From Acidobacteriaceae bacterium (GTDB lineage Bacteria > Acidobacteriota > Terriglobia > Terriglobales > Acidobacteriaceae), in NCBI GenBank assembly GCA_903642265.1, contig CAHJWN010000030.1, forward strand, positions 1-44,086: a DNA stretch of 44,086 bases, given 5' to 3'. A program made the translations under genes and the position numbers. Positions 24,413 through 33,644 of this stretch are shown piece by piece (the stretch's first letter is position 1; every line of letters begins with the position of its first letter). Below the pieces are notes generated by a model that did no database searches, had not been told where the DNA came from, and saw only the letters and a program-made list of their open reading frames with translations.

Positions 24413-25960
24413 ATGCGGCGGATTCTTTTACATGCAACGATGGCGACCACGGGGTTCGGCCTTGTCGGGTCAATGGCAGGCTTCGGCCAGACGCACAAGG
24501 TCGCAAAGCCGGAGGAGGTCGTGCGCGCAGTAGGCGTCTATGAGTGGCTGGGCGACGAATCGAAGCCAACGGCGAGCCGTTTGATCCCCGTGACGCTGTT
24601 CGTCGACGGAGAACTGCAGGACGCCGGCGTATACCTTGCGCGTCCCGTTCCGCTCGCGATCGATACCGGAACAGTCTACGAAGTCGATAAGGCGGGAGTA
24701 TCCGAGGGAACACTCGACGTGAAGTATGCGAGCCATTTGCAGGCGCCTAACGCTGCGACGTACTACGACGATGGATGGTTCGGATACGGCACGTTCTCAC
24801 CTCCGCCGAAGCCCAAGAAGATGGTCGCGTTGAAAGAATCGAAGGCTCCCGCACAGATCGTAAGCAGCGACGCTAACCCGGACTCCGACAGGCCGACGTT
24901 TGTGCGGCGGCATGATCCGTCCACGGCTTCATCTGCCGACGCGAAGCCGGCTCCAGCAACAACTGACTCCACCAGCCCGGCACCGCCAGAGGACCCGAAC
25001 AGGCCGCATATGTCTAAGCGATCTGAGACTCCTTCAGGCAGCGCAACGGCGGGTACCGATACACCGTCGGCGACAGCCCAAACTTCGGGTACAAGTGCGG
25101 GTACAAGTGCGGACACAGATGCGGAGAAGGGTACGGCCGCCACAAAACCCGGCCCGGCACCGGCGAACGATCCCGACCGGCCAACGTTGAAGAAGCGCAC
25201 GCCGGAAGAAGCAAAGAAGGCGAGAAAGGAATCGGAGCAGTCGGGGGCGTCGGGTCTCGCGACTTCTTTGAATGACGATCCCAACCGGCCGACACTGCAC
25301 CGCGGCAAGGGTGTTCAGCCGCTGACAGAGGACGATCTGCCCAAGTTGAAGGGCGTTCCCATAAATCTGCATCAAGCGGTCGCGGTTTCAGATGCAGCGA
25401 CGCGTCCGGCGCATGATTTCTCGCGGCCGTGGGCGGACGACGCTGAGCGTACAAGCATTTTGGCGAAGATGCAGATCCTTGCCCGTGCGCAGATTGCGGC
25501 GTACAAAACGACGGCTCCTGCGGCTGTTGCGCCAAAGCCAGCTACGCCGGTCCGGCGAACTCCAAACAGCAACCTTCATCACAGTAAGGCCGCGGGCAGT
25601 CCTGCTGCCGAGCCGCTTGAAGAGGAGCAGCTAAAGGGGTACACGCTGAGCTACGGTGGTGCTGCGACCTACGTCTACACGGCCCATACGGCGGGCGAGG
25701 GCGCGGCGTTACGCTATGTCACGGTCGTCGCGCAGATCGATGCTTATGGCGAGCTGAAGCCAGCCATCCAGAGCGTGACTGATGCAACGCATCTTGATCG
25801 TACGCCCTGGATGCGGCTGGTCGATGTGGTTGATGCCGATGCATCGAACCGGGCGAGCCTGCTGTTCGAGATGCGCGGGCAGTCGGCGCGGCAGTTCGCG
25901 CTCTATCGCGTGATTGCAGCGCGACCCGAGCAGACATTCTTGACCGGAACGACACAGTAA
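24413..25960 (+). CDS. Unknown secreted protein with DPxRP repeats
   Basis: 515 residues, no family recognised. A signal peptide (MRRILLHATMATTGFGLVGSMAG, in parts) predicts export. An N-terminal domain of about 110 residues (VYEWLGDESKPTASRLIPVTLFVDGE in pieces; LARPVPLAIDTGTVYEVD) looks globular. The middle is low complexity and holds four copies of a short motif D-[S/P]-[D/N]-R-P-x-[F/M/L]-x-[K/R]-[R/G], beginning at Asp157, Asp194, Asp253 and Asp289, each separated by Ser/Thr/Ala/Pro/Lys linkers. The C-terminal 130 residues (LSYGGAATYVYTA, VTVVAQIDAYGELKPAI, ASLLFEMRGQSARQFALYRVIA) form a second globular domain. The layout suggests a periplasmic or surface protein with a flexible peptide-binding or tethering linker, which is inference only. 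The ATG at 24413 follows AAGAGG. Confidence 0.78.
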   Translation: MRRILLHATMATTGFGLVGSMAGFGQTHKVAKPEEVVRAVGVYEWLGDESKPTASRLIPVTLFVDGELQDAGVYLARPVPLAIDTGTVYEVDKAGVSEGTLDVKYASHLQAPNAATYYDDGWFGYGTFSPPPKPKKMVALKESKAPAQIVSSDANPDSDRPTFVRRHDPSTASSADAKPAPATTDSTSPAPPEDPNRPHMSKRSETPSGSATAGTDTPSATAQTSGTSAGTSADTDAEKGTAATKPGPAPANDPDRPTLKKRTPEEAKKARKESEQSGASGLATSLNDDPNRPTLHRGKGVQPLTEDDLPKLKGVPINLHQAVAVSDAATRPAHDFSRPWADDAERTSILAKMQILARAQIAAYKTTAPAAVAPKPATPVRRTPNSNLHHSKAAGSPAAEPLEEEQLKGYTLSYGGAATYVYTAHTAGEGAALRYVTVVAQIDAYGELKPAIQSVTDATHLDRTPWMRLVDVVDADASNRASLLFEMRGQSARQFALYRVIAARPEQTFLTGTTQ

Positions 25961-25964
25961 CGAA

Positions 25965-27926
25965 CTAAACGGTGGCTCCCTGTTCTTCGAGTGTGAGCGA
26001 AAGTTCTTCCCACTCTGCGAGCAGCTTTGTGCGTTGGTTGCGGAGGGTATCGAGTTCGATGGCATCTCGCTGGGCCTCTTCTGCCGAGGTGAAGACACCC
26101 AGCTTCTCTTCTGCCGTGGTGATGGCAGATTCGAGTTGCGGGATCTCCTGTTCGGCATAGGCGAGGCGGTCTTCCAACTGCTTCAGCTTGATGGGGTTCA
26201 GGCGCTTTACGGGCGCGAAGACTGCGACTGGAGCGGGTGCGGGTGTCGTGACGACTGGCGCAGGTCGCTGAATTTCGCTTGTCAGCGAGACGGTCACTTT
26301 CTCGGGGCCACCCTGTTTGCGCCACAGATAGTCTTCGTAATTACCGGGATAGATGTGGACGCGGCGATCTTCTACTTCGAAGACACGGGTTGCAAGGCCA
26401 TCGATGAAGTAGCGATCGTGCGAGACGAAGAGGACGGTGCCGGTGAAGTTGCGAATAGCGTCAAGCAGCACATCCTTGGCGCGCAGGTCGAGGTGGTTAG
26501 TCGGCTCGTCGAGCAGCAGCATATTGGCGGGCGAGACCAGCATCTTGGCCATGGCGTAGCGGTTGCGTTCACCGCCCGAGAGAACACCGAGAGGCTTGAA
26601 GACATCGTCGCCTGAGAACATGAAGCAGCCGAGCAAGCTGCGAAGTTCCGTCTGCGCCACCTTGGGCGCAATGCCGCTAATGTCGTCAAGCATCTTGGCT
26701 GCGGGATCGAGTACTTTGTACTGGTCCTGCGCAAAGTAGTCTGCGAGGACATTGTGGCCGAGCTTGATCTCGCCAGAGGTGGGTGGTTCAAGCTGCGACA
26801 GCATACGGATCAGCGTCGATTTACCCGCGCCATTCGCGCCAACGAGGGCGATGCGATCGCCGCGATCAATCGAGAAGCTGACGTCTTCGAGGATTGTTTT
26901 TTCGCCGCCGTCGGGCCGCGGGTAGACCTTCGTAAGGTTGTTCACCTCGATGACGGTGCGGCCTGAGGCTGGCGGCTGCGGGATGGTGAAGTGGATTGTG
27001 GCTTCCTCGTCGGGGATCTCAATGCGCTCGATCTTCTCGAGTTCCTTGATGCGCGACTGCACCTGCTTGGCCTTGGTGGCCTGTGCGCGGAAGCGGTTGA
27101 TAAAGGCTTCGAGCGCCTCGATGCGGTCGCGCTGGTTCTTGTATGCAGAGAGCAGCTGCGTCTTGCGTTCTTCCTTTTGCGTGACGTACTTTTCGTAGTT
27201 GCCGTGGTAGGTCTGCATGCGCTTGTTCCAGAGCTCGACGGTTTTATTCACGGTCACATCAAGAAAATAGCGGTCGTGCGAGATAAGAATGAAGGCGTTG
27301 GGATAGCCGTGCAGATAGTCTTCAAGCCAGTTGCGCGACTCGATATCGAGATGGTTCGTCGGCTCGTCGAGGAGCAATAAAGAGGGCTTCTGCAGCAGCA
27401 GCTTTGCGAGCGCGATGCGCATCTGCCAACCGCCGGAGAACTCTTCCGTCTTGCGCTCCCAGTCTTCTTTCGAGAAGCCAAGGCCGCCGAGCACAGCGCC
27501 GACCTGAGAATCGAGCGTATAGATATCGTGGACGTGGAGCTGATCGGCGATGTCGGAGTAGCGCTCTGCCGCGGCGGCATATTCCTTTGACTTGGGATCT
27601 TTCTCGGAGAGAACCTTGGTGAGTTCGAAGGACTCTTCTTCGAGCACATAAAGGTGATCGAAGACGGAGAGGCACTCGGCGAAGACGGTTTTGCCGCGCA
27701 GGGCGAGACCATCCTGCGGCAGGTAGCCAAGCGTCATCCCTTTTACGCGCGTGAGTGTACCGTAGTCGAGCGTCTCGACCCCGGCGATGATCTTGAGCAG
27801 GGTCGATTTACCCGTGCCATTGCCGCCGACGAGGCCGGTGCGCTCGTCCGGCGTGATGAGCCAGTTGGCGTCTTCGAAGAGGAGTTTCTGGCCGAATCGC
27901 TTTCCTGCCTGGGAGAGTTGTAGCAT
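25965..27926 (-). CDS. ABC-F family ATPase (Uup/EttA-type)
   Basis: Cytoplasmic protein with two fused ABC domains and no membrane part, the ABC-F type that acts on ribosomes. From the ATG at 27926 it has 653 residues. The first Walker A is GGNGTGKST at 34-42, with 'EFSGGWQMRIALAKLLL' and 'LLLLDEPTNHLDIES'. The second domain has 'LVGANGAGKSTLIRML', 'VLSGGERNRYAMAKML' and 'LLLDEPTNHLDLRAKD'. The linker between them carries the charged, helical segment with 'FRAQATKAKQVQSRIKELEKI' (split here: FRAQATKAKQ, QSRIKELEKI) typical of the P-site-tRNA-interacting domain. The last 80 residues are a coiled coil (LEDRLAYAEQEIPQLESAI) like the Uup C-terminal domain. AGAAGAA precedes the ATG. The 40-residue extension to 28046 would read through the divergent promoter region and is rejected. 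Convergent with the repeat protein, four bases between stops. Confidence 0.95.
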   Translation of the reverse strand: MLQLSQAGKRFGQKLLFEDANWLITPDERTGLVGGNGTGKSTLLKIIAGVETLDYGTLTRVKGMTLGYLPQDGLALRGKTVFAECLSVFDHLYVLEEESFELTKVLSEKDPKSKEYAAAAERYSDIADQLHVHDIYTLDSQVGAVLGGLGFSKEDWERKTEEFSGGWQMRIALAKLLLQKPSLLLLDEPTNHLDIESRNWLEDYLHGYPNAFILISHDRYFLDVTVNKTVELWNKRMQTYHGNYEKYVTQKEERKTQLLSAYKNQRDRIEALEAFINRFRAQATKAKQVQSRIKELEKIERIEIPDEEATIHFTIPQPPASGRTVIEVNNLTKVYPRPDGGEKTILEDVSFSIDRGDRIALVGANGAGKSTLIRMLSQLEPPTSGEIKLGHNVLADYFAQDQYKVLDPAAKMLDDISGIAPKVAQTELRSLLGCFMFSGDDVFKPLGVLSGGERNRYAMAKMLVSPANMLLLDEPTNHLDLRAKDVLLDAIRNFTGTVLFVSHDRYFIDGLATRVFEVEDRRVHIYPGNYEDYLWRKQGGPEKVTVSLTSEIQRPAPVVTTPAPAPVAVFAPVKRLNPIKLKQLEDRLAYAEQEIPQLESAITTAEEKLGVFTSAEEAQRDAIELDTLRNQRTKLLAEWEELSLTLEEQGATV

Positions 27927-28000
27927 TTCTTCTATTTTCGCATTGGATCGTGTGATGCAATCTAAAGTGTAGGGGTCAGTGGGAACGCAAGGATCGGAAC

Positions 28001-29644
28001 TTGGACGAAAAGGCAAAGGCAAGCGGGAAGAAAATGTCGCTGACATGGAAGATCATCTTTGGCGTTGGTATCGCTGCGATCGTGGTGACAGTGGTACTTA
28101 TCGTCGTCGGCATTGCCAAGTACAGATACCTGCGTGCGCATGCCGACACGATGCTGCGGGACCGCTTAGTTGCTTCGCTTTCCGCACGTTTCAATAGCCC
28201 GGTCACGCTCGATTCGCTCCATCTGGATATGAGCAATGGCGTGCATGTGACGGGCGCGGGATTGAAGATCCTTTACCTTGCCGGGCCGACCAAGCCGGAT
28301 AAAGATCCCAGCAGCGCTGAACCCATGGTGAGTGTGAACAGCTTTGAGTTCCAGACCAACTGGAATGCCCTGCTTGAACCCACTACACGGATCGAGACTG
28401 TCTTTGTGAAGGGGCTGCAGCTTCACATACCGCCGCATGGACCGCAGCACCTTCCCCGCGTCCCTGATGCGCCGAAGAAGACGAGCCAGCCGCGCATCAG
28501 CCTTGCGGTAGACAAGATTATCTGCACGGATTCCACGCTCACCATCGAGACCACGAAGCCAGGCAAACTGCCGCTTGTCTTCAATATTGGCAACATCACG
28601 CTTACGGATGTGGGCGGGGACAAGCCCTTTGTTTACGATGCGACGATCAGGAATCCACGGCCGGTGGGCGATGTACACGCTGTCGGACATTTCGGGCCAT
28701 GGCAACCGGATGACCCGCGGGAGACGCCGATCGACGGCGACTACACCTTCCGAGGCGCCGATCTTAGATCGTTCAAAGGCATTCGCGGAATTCTCTCATC
28801 CAATGGGAAATTCTACGGAAAGCTGAGCCACATCAACGTCGATGGCGAGACCGACACGCCGGACTTCCGGCTCGACATCAGCGACCATCCAGCACCGCTC
28901 CATACGGACTTCAAGGCCATCGTAAATGGCACGACAGGCGATACAACGTTGACCGAGGTGGTTGCGAGACTGCAGAAGACGATCATTCGTGCCTCGGGAT
29001 CGGTAATGCGCGTTGGTGATGAGACAACAGGCGTGACGGGCCACGATACGGAGCTGACGGTTGCGATCGATGAGGGACGCATCGAAGACCTACTAACGCT
29101 GGCGACGAAGACGAATCCGCCAATCCTCACCGGCTTTGTATCGGTACGTCAGAAGCTGAGCATCCCGCCGGGAAAGGAAACGGTTGCGAAGCGGATGAAG
29201 CTGGATGGAAGCTTTACGGTAAAGCAGGCGACATTCGGCAATCCTGCGATGCAGCAGAAGGTCGACGAGATGAGCATGCGAGCACAGGGGCAACCGAAGT
29301 CAGCCAACGCCCAGAATGCCACGCTTGTACTTTCTATGATGACGGGGCAGTTTGTTCAGGGTGGCGGGGTGATGGACTTCTCCGACCTTGAATATGCGAT
29401 GCCGGGTGCTGTGATCAAGATGAAAGGTCAATACAAGCTGGAAGGCAACAGTTTCGACTTCAAGGGTGTGGTGCGGACGGATGCAACGGCTTCACAAATG
29501 GTGACGGGCTGGAAGAGCTTTCTGCTGAAAGCGGTCGACCCATTGTTAAAGAAGAATGGTGCCGGGCTTGAGGTGCCGATCACGGTGAGTGGCACGAAGG
29601 CTGATCCCAAGTTCGGTGTGGATATGGACAAGATGTTCAAGTGA
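28001..29644 (+). CDS. AsmA-like inner-membrane protein
   Basis: 547 residues with one N-terminal hydrophobic helix (WKIIFGVGIAAIVVTVVLIV, residues about 16-36) and a long periplasmic part rich in beta structure. 'SLSARFNSPVTLDSLHLDM' after the helix and the C-terminal segment 'MDFSDLEYAMPGAVIKMKG', 'VPITVSGTKADPKFGVDMDK' are typical of AsmA/DUF748-type proteins, which form long hydrophobic grooves that move phospholipids to the outer membrane. The start is a TTG at 28001 preceded by AAGGA at a spacing of seven; an ATG at 28034 is the alternative and lacks such a site. It is divergent from the ABC-F gene with 74 bases between starts. No close functional partner is next to it. Confidence 0.8.
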   Translation: MDEKAKASGKKMSLTWKIIFGVGIAAIVVTVVLIVVGIAKYRYLRAHADTMLRDRLVASLSARFNSPVTLDSLHLDMSNGVHVTGAGLKILYLAGPTKPDKDPSSAEPMVSVNSFEFQTNWNALLEPTTRIETVFVKGLQLHIPPHGPQHLPRVPDAPKKTSQPRISLAVDKIICTDSTLTIETTKPGKLPLVFNIGNITLTDVGGDKPFVYDATIRNPRPVGDVHAVGHFGPWQPDDPRETPIDGDYTFRGADLRSFKGIRGILSSNGKFYGKLSHINVDGETDTPDFRLDISDHPAPLHTDFKAIVNGTTGDTTLTEVVARLQKTIIRASGSVMRVGDETTGVTGHDTELTVAIDEGRIEDLLTLATKTNPPILTGFVSVRQKLSIPPGKETVAKRMKLDGSFTVKQATFGNPAMQQKVDEMSMRAQGQPKSANAQNATLVLSMMTGQFVQGGGVMDFSDLEYAMPGAVIKMKGQYKLEGNSFDFKGVVRTDATASQMVTGWKSFLLKAVDPLLKKNGAGLEVPITVSGTKADPKFGVDMDKMFK

Positions 29645-29793
29645 TGTGCGGACCAGGGATGAAGTAGGGCGAGTAAGGCAGCTTCAGGCGACGTTTCCCA
29701 GGCCGTTCGAACAAGGCAGAGACTAGCACCACCGCGAAACCGCCAAGCTAAGCGCGAGGGAACTAGAAACGTGCCAGTTGCGTACTTTGACTT

Positions 29794-32139
29794 GTGAAAG
29801 TTCTGGGCCATGCCATTCTAGTTTTGCTCGTGTTTGCAGGTACGGTGGCCTCATCCGCACAGAGCAGCAAGCCGACCGTTGTAACTGCCGAGCCACCCAA
29901 GGCACAGCCGCCAAGCGACTACAAAGTCCCGCAGATTACAGAAGGATTGAAGCTATCCGACTTCGATGGAATGGCTCCAAAGCCGGGACTGAAGGGACAG
30001 CTGCTGGAGATCTCCGGCTTCATCCAGACTGCTCCAACCGACGGCCAGCCGGCCACCGAAAAGACCGAGGTATGGCTTGGCCATACAAAAGCAGTTCTGT
30101 ACATGGTTTTCATCTGCTACGACCATCGGCCGGGAGCGATCCGAGGCCATCTTGCGCGGCGCGAAAACATCACCACTGACGATACGGTGTCGGTGCTGCT
30201 CGATCCGTTTCAGGACCGGCGCAAGGGTGTTCTATTCACGGTGAACTCCGCCGGGGTGCAAGCGGATGCCGCCTGGACGGAGAACAACAACCCCGACTAC
30301 AGCTATGACCAGGTGTGGGATTCAGAGGGCCGTACTACGAAGAACGGCTGGATGGCGCTGATCGCAATTCCCTTCCGCAGTTTGAGGTTCCGCGCGGTCG
30401 GGTCAGACTGGGGTGTGGTCTTTTCTCGCAACTTTCCACGCAACAGTGAGACAGACTACTGGCCGCGCATCTCGGCAAGCGTCTCGGGTACGTTGAGCCA
30501 GGAAGGAACGCTGCGAGGGATTGAAGGCGTGACCGGATCCCGCAATTTTCAACTCAATCCATATGTGTTGGGGCAGAACGTGCACACACTGCTCAACATT
30601 GACCCGATGGATCCGTACTTCACCTCGCGGCGATTCGAAGGTACGGCTGGAGGCGAGGCGAAAGCAATCCTGAAAGACAGCATCGTCATCGACGGGACGA
30701 TCAACCCGGACTTCAGCACGGTCGAATCCGACCAGCCTCAGTTCACAGTCAACCAGCGGTACCCTGTGTACTTTCCTGAGCTGCGGCCGTTCTTTCTCGA
30801 GAACGCCAACTACTTCGCGACGCCATTGACGCTGCTTTATACGCGGAACATTGTGCATCCGGAGTATGGCGCCCGGGTTACGGGAAAGATCGGCCACTAC
30901 AATCTGGGCCTGCTTACGATTGACGACCGTGAGCCGGGAGATGCTGTGGGCGCCGCCGACCCAGTCTATAAAAAGCGCGCGCTCTTTGCCGTGGGCCGGG
31001 TCTCGCGTGACCTGGGCAAAGGATCAAGCGTTGGGGCGATCTATACCGACGAAGAGTTTGCCGGGGGCTGGAATCGCATCGGCGGCTTCGACTTTACGGC
31101 GCGGCTTACGGACAAGTGGACAGCGTTCGGACAGTTCGTCGAGAGTTCTACCAAGGGCAATGCGGACAGCGGACCGCTTCCGACCTATTCGGCCGGGCCA
31201 GGCAGCTACTTTGAAGTTCAGCGTAACAGCCACAGCTTCAATCTAGACAGCACCTACACGGACTACAGCACCGGGTTCATCAGCCAGCCGGGGTTCATCC
31301 AGACCGCTGATATCCGCACCAGTCACACCCACTCCACCTACCAGTGGTACCCAAAGCACAGCGTCATTCAGAGCTTCGGGTTAGAGGGCAATGAGAATCT
31401 TGCCTTCGATCACCAGGGCAACCGGGTCTATCGCTACCTTCAGTTCGATCCCTTCATCCTGCTGCCGCGCAACCTTGTTCTTGCACCGATCCTGGTTGCG
31501 AACTCCGACACGCTGGGGCCACAGGATGGGACGCTGCTGACCCGCAATCGCAACTTCGCAGAAAATGGCGCTGGACTGGTCCTGCGCGGTGCGCCCCTGA
31601 CGCAGCTGAACCTGAATCTGCAGGCGTTCCGGGACGGGACCGTGAACTACTATCCCGTGGCTGGCAAAGTGCCTTCGCTGATGGACGAGCAGACGGTGCA
31701 GGCGCTGGTGACGGTGCAACCATTACGGCAGTTAACGATGGACAACACCTACCTGCTCGATCGCAACCATGCGGTTGCCGATCATGCTTTGGTCTTCGAA
31801 AACCAGGTGATTCGGACCAAGATTAACTACCAGTTCACACGGGCGTTTTCCGCGCGCGTGATCGTCGAGTACGACTCGGTGCTGGCGAACCCGCTTGAGA
31901 CATCGCTGGTGCGCACCAAGCAGGTCGGCACACAAGCGCTGCTGACATGGCTGCCGCACCCCGGCACGGCGGTCTATGTCGGTTACAACAACGACCTGCA
32001 GAATCTTGACCGCAGCCTGTGCAACCGCGAGACGGATGGAGGATGTGACCCGGGCAACACAGCGGTGCCCAGGTCGTCGAGCTACCTGAACGATGGCCGG
32101 CAGTTCTTTGTAAAGGCTTCTTACCTTTTCCGCTTCTAG
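29794..32139 (+). CDS. DUF5916 outer-membrane protein with CBM9-like domain
   Basis: 781 residues with a signal peptide (MKVLGHAILVLLVFAGTVASSAQ, in parts). After it comes a CBM9-like sandwich domain to about residue 260 ('TEVWLGHTKAVLYMVFICYDH', 'DDTVSVLLDPFQDRRKGVLFTVN', 'VFSRNFPRNSETDYWPRI', shown in pieces). Then a long beta-strand-rich region ends in 'FFVKASYLFRF', and the terminal Phe is the usual outer-membrane-barrel signal. This matches the DUF5916 family, abundant in Acidobacteriota and Bacteroidota, thought to handle oligomeric ligands at the surface; the substrate is unknown. The start is a GTG at 29794. The preceding 150-base gap has no coding potential that I can support. Confidence 0.87.
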   Translation: MKVLGHAILVLLVFAGTVASSAQSSKPTVVTAEPPKAQPPSDYKVPQITEGLKLSDFDGMAPKPGLKGQLLEISGFIQTAPTDGQPATEKTEVWLGHTKAVLYMVFICYDHRPGAIRGHLARRENITTDDTVSVLLDPFQDRRKGVLFTVNSAGVQADAAWTENNNPDYSYDQVWDSEGRTTKNGWMALIAIPFRSLRFRAVGSDWGVVFSRNFPRNSETDYWPRISASVSGTLSQEGTLRGIEGVTGSRNFQLNPYVLGQNVHTLLNIDPMDPYFTSRRFEGTAGGEAKAILKDSIVIDGTINPDFSTVESDQPQFTVNQRYPVYFPELRPFFLENANYFATPLTLLYTRNIVHPEYGARVTGKIGHYNLGLLTIDDREPGDAVGAADPVYKKRALFAVGRVSRDLGKGSSVGAIYTDEEFAGGWNRIGGFDFTARLTDKWTAFGQFVESSTKGNADSGPLPTYSAGPGSYFEVQRNSHSFNLDSTYTDYSTGFISQPGFIQTADIRTSHTHSTYQWYPKHSVIQSFGLEGNENLAFDHQGNRVYRYLQFDPFILLPRNLVLAPILVANSDTLGPQDGTLLTRNRNFAENGAGLVLRGAPLTQLNLNLQAFRDGTVNYYPVAGKVPSLMDEQTVQALVTVQPLRQLTMDNTYLLDRNHAVADHALVFENQVIRTKINYQFTRAFSARVIVEYDSVLANPLETSLVRTKQVGTQALLTWLPHPGTAVYVGYNNDLQNLDRSLCNRETDGGCDPGNTAVPRSSSYLNDGRQFFVKASYLFRF

Positions 32140-32210
32140 CAGGAAACGGGCGAGTGCTGCGGGGAGAGACTTTGGCTTGCCTGTCTGCTACTGTCAGAAG
32201 CAGGAGTTCG

Positions 32211-32546
32211 ATGCCGGTACAGCCACAACTCTTTCCTGAGCAGGAGCCTCAAGCCATGCCTGCTTCGCCGCCGAAACAGGCGGAAGGCGTAGACGGCGCT
32301 CCAGTGTGGCTGCAGCGGCTTAGCCTGCTTGTACTGGTCCTGTTCTGCGTTTGGCTAGGCGTGCTGGTGATGGTGCTGCCATGGTGGACGAGGATCTGGG
32401 ACCAGAACCTCTTCATCCAGGCGCGACCGGGACTGGCTTCATTGCTGCATAACGGTGCGGTCCGCGGCATGATCTCCGGATTAGGGGCATTAGACATCTG
32501 GATTGGTGTGTCCGAAGCCGTGCACTACAAGGAGACACGCGGGTGA
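32211..32546 (+). CDS. Small membrane protein of unknown function
   Basis: 111 residues. An N-terminal Pro/Gln-rich cytoplasmic segment of about 35 residues is followed by one strong hydrophobic helix (LSLLVLVLFCVWLGVLVMVL) and then 'PWWTRIWDQNLFIQARPGLASLLHNGAVRGMISGLGALDIWIGVSEAVHY' in parts, with a second, weaker hydrophobic stretch. No family name recognised, though such proteins recur in Acidobacteriota beside LOG-family genes as far as I recall. The ATG at 32211 is chosen because AGGAG (32202-32206) precedes it; a GTG at 32154 would add 19 residues. Its stop directly abuts the next gene, so the two are coupled. Confidence 0.7.
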   Translation: MPVQPQLFPEQEPQAMPASPPKQAEGVDGAPVWLQRLSLLVLVLFCVWLGVLVMVLPWWTRIWDQNLFIQARPGLASLLHNGAVRGMISGLGALDIWIGVSEAVHYKETRG

Positions 32547-33512
32547 ATGATGTCGCGACCTAAGCCTGAGCCTCTTGACGCTGCACCGCTTGCCTACGAG
32601 AACAGCGGGTTCATCAACTCGCCGGATGGGCGCATCTTCCGCATGATGGCTGAATACTCAGAGCCGATGGCGCGCTTTCGCAGGCAGCGCATAGAGGACA
32701 CGGTCGTGTTTTTCGGTTCGGCACGATTCCGCGCGCTCGATGAGGCAAGCAAAGCCCTGGAGCTGCTGGAGAATACCGGATCGACCGCACTTGCCCCGCC
32801 AGCTGAACAGCCTGCGAGCGCAGATGAAGTGGAGAGCGGCGAGACCAGCGATATGAAGCTGCGGCTGGCCGCCTCGGCTGTCGAAATGGCCCGCTACTAC
32901 GAAGATGCACGCAAGCTGGCGGGAATGCTGACGAGCTGGGCCAAGACTTTGCCGGGGCGGAGGCATCGGTTTGTCGTGACCAGCGGGGGCGGCCCAGGCA
33001 TCATGGAGGCGGCAAACCGCGGGGCCTACGAGGCGGGCGGCAAGAGCATCGGTTTGAACATCAAGCTGCCGTTCGAGCAGTACCCGAACCCGTACATTAC
33101 GCCGGAGCTGAACTTTGAATTTCACTACTTCTTCATGCGGAAGTACTGGTTTGCCTACCTGGCCAAGGCGCTGATTGTCTTTCCTGGCGGCTTTGGAACT
33201 TTAGACGAGATGTTCGAACTGCTGACACTTTCGCAGACCCACAAGCTGGCGAAGAAGATGACCATCCTGATCTACGGACCGGACTACTGGAAGAACGTCA
33301 TCAATCTAAACCTGCTGGCGGAGAAGGGCGCGATTGCAATGAAGGACCGCGATCTGTTCAAGTATGTGGACACGCCCGAGGAGGCGTTTGCCTTTCTGAA
33401 AGCAGAGTTGATGGAGCATCATCTCGAGACAGAATCGAGCGGCGGTGTGCCAGAAGCGGAAGAGGCTTCGGCGCAGGAGCTACTGGGGCCGGACATCGCA
33501 AAGACGCGGTAA
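32547..33512 (+). CDS. LOG-family (TIGR00730-like) Rossmann-fold protein
   Basis: 321 residues, cytoplasmic. The defining motifs are 'VVTSGGGPGIMEAANRGAYEAGG' (GGGxxGxMxAAxxGA-type loop, here split as SGGGPGIMEAANRG) and 'IVFPGGFGTLDEMFELLT' (PGGxGTxxE). Proteins of this group bind nucleotides and some remove ribose-5-phosphate from AMP (cytokinin-activating LOG enzymes); longer bacterial members like this one, with about 100 extra N-terminal residues, often act as pyrimidine/purine nucleotide 5'-monophosphate nucleosidases or have unknown roles. The insertion 'SDMKLRLAASAVEMARYYEDARKLAGML' (in pieces) is helical. The ATG follows the upstream stop without a spacer, so it depends on translation of the small membrane protein. 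Confidence 0.88.
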   Translation: MMSRPKPEPLDAAPLAYENSGFINSPDGRIFRMMAEYSEPMARFRRQRIEDTVVFFGSARFRALDEASKALELLENTGSTALAPPAEQPASADEVESGETSDMKLRLAASAVEMARYYEDARKLAGMLTSWAKTLPGRRHRFVVTSGGGPGIMEAANRGAYEAGGKSIGLNIKLPFEQYPNPYITPELNFEFHYFFMRKYWFAYLAKALIVFPGGFGTLDEMFELLTLSQTHKLAKKMTILIYGPDYWKNVINLNLLAEKGAIAMKDRDLFKYVDTPEEAFAFLKAELMEHHLETESSGGVPEAEEASAQELLGPDIAKTR

Positions 33513-33644
33513 GGTCTCCGCGCGGCAAGTACTCGCCTTGGTTCGATGTACCGAATATTGAAGCACCATTCTCGATGCAGTCACGGTCACGTCACATGCA
33601 GTAGCAATACTGAGCGCGTACTTCTCAGTTCTGGGAGGCAGCGC

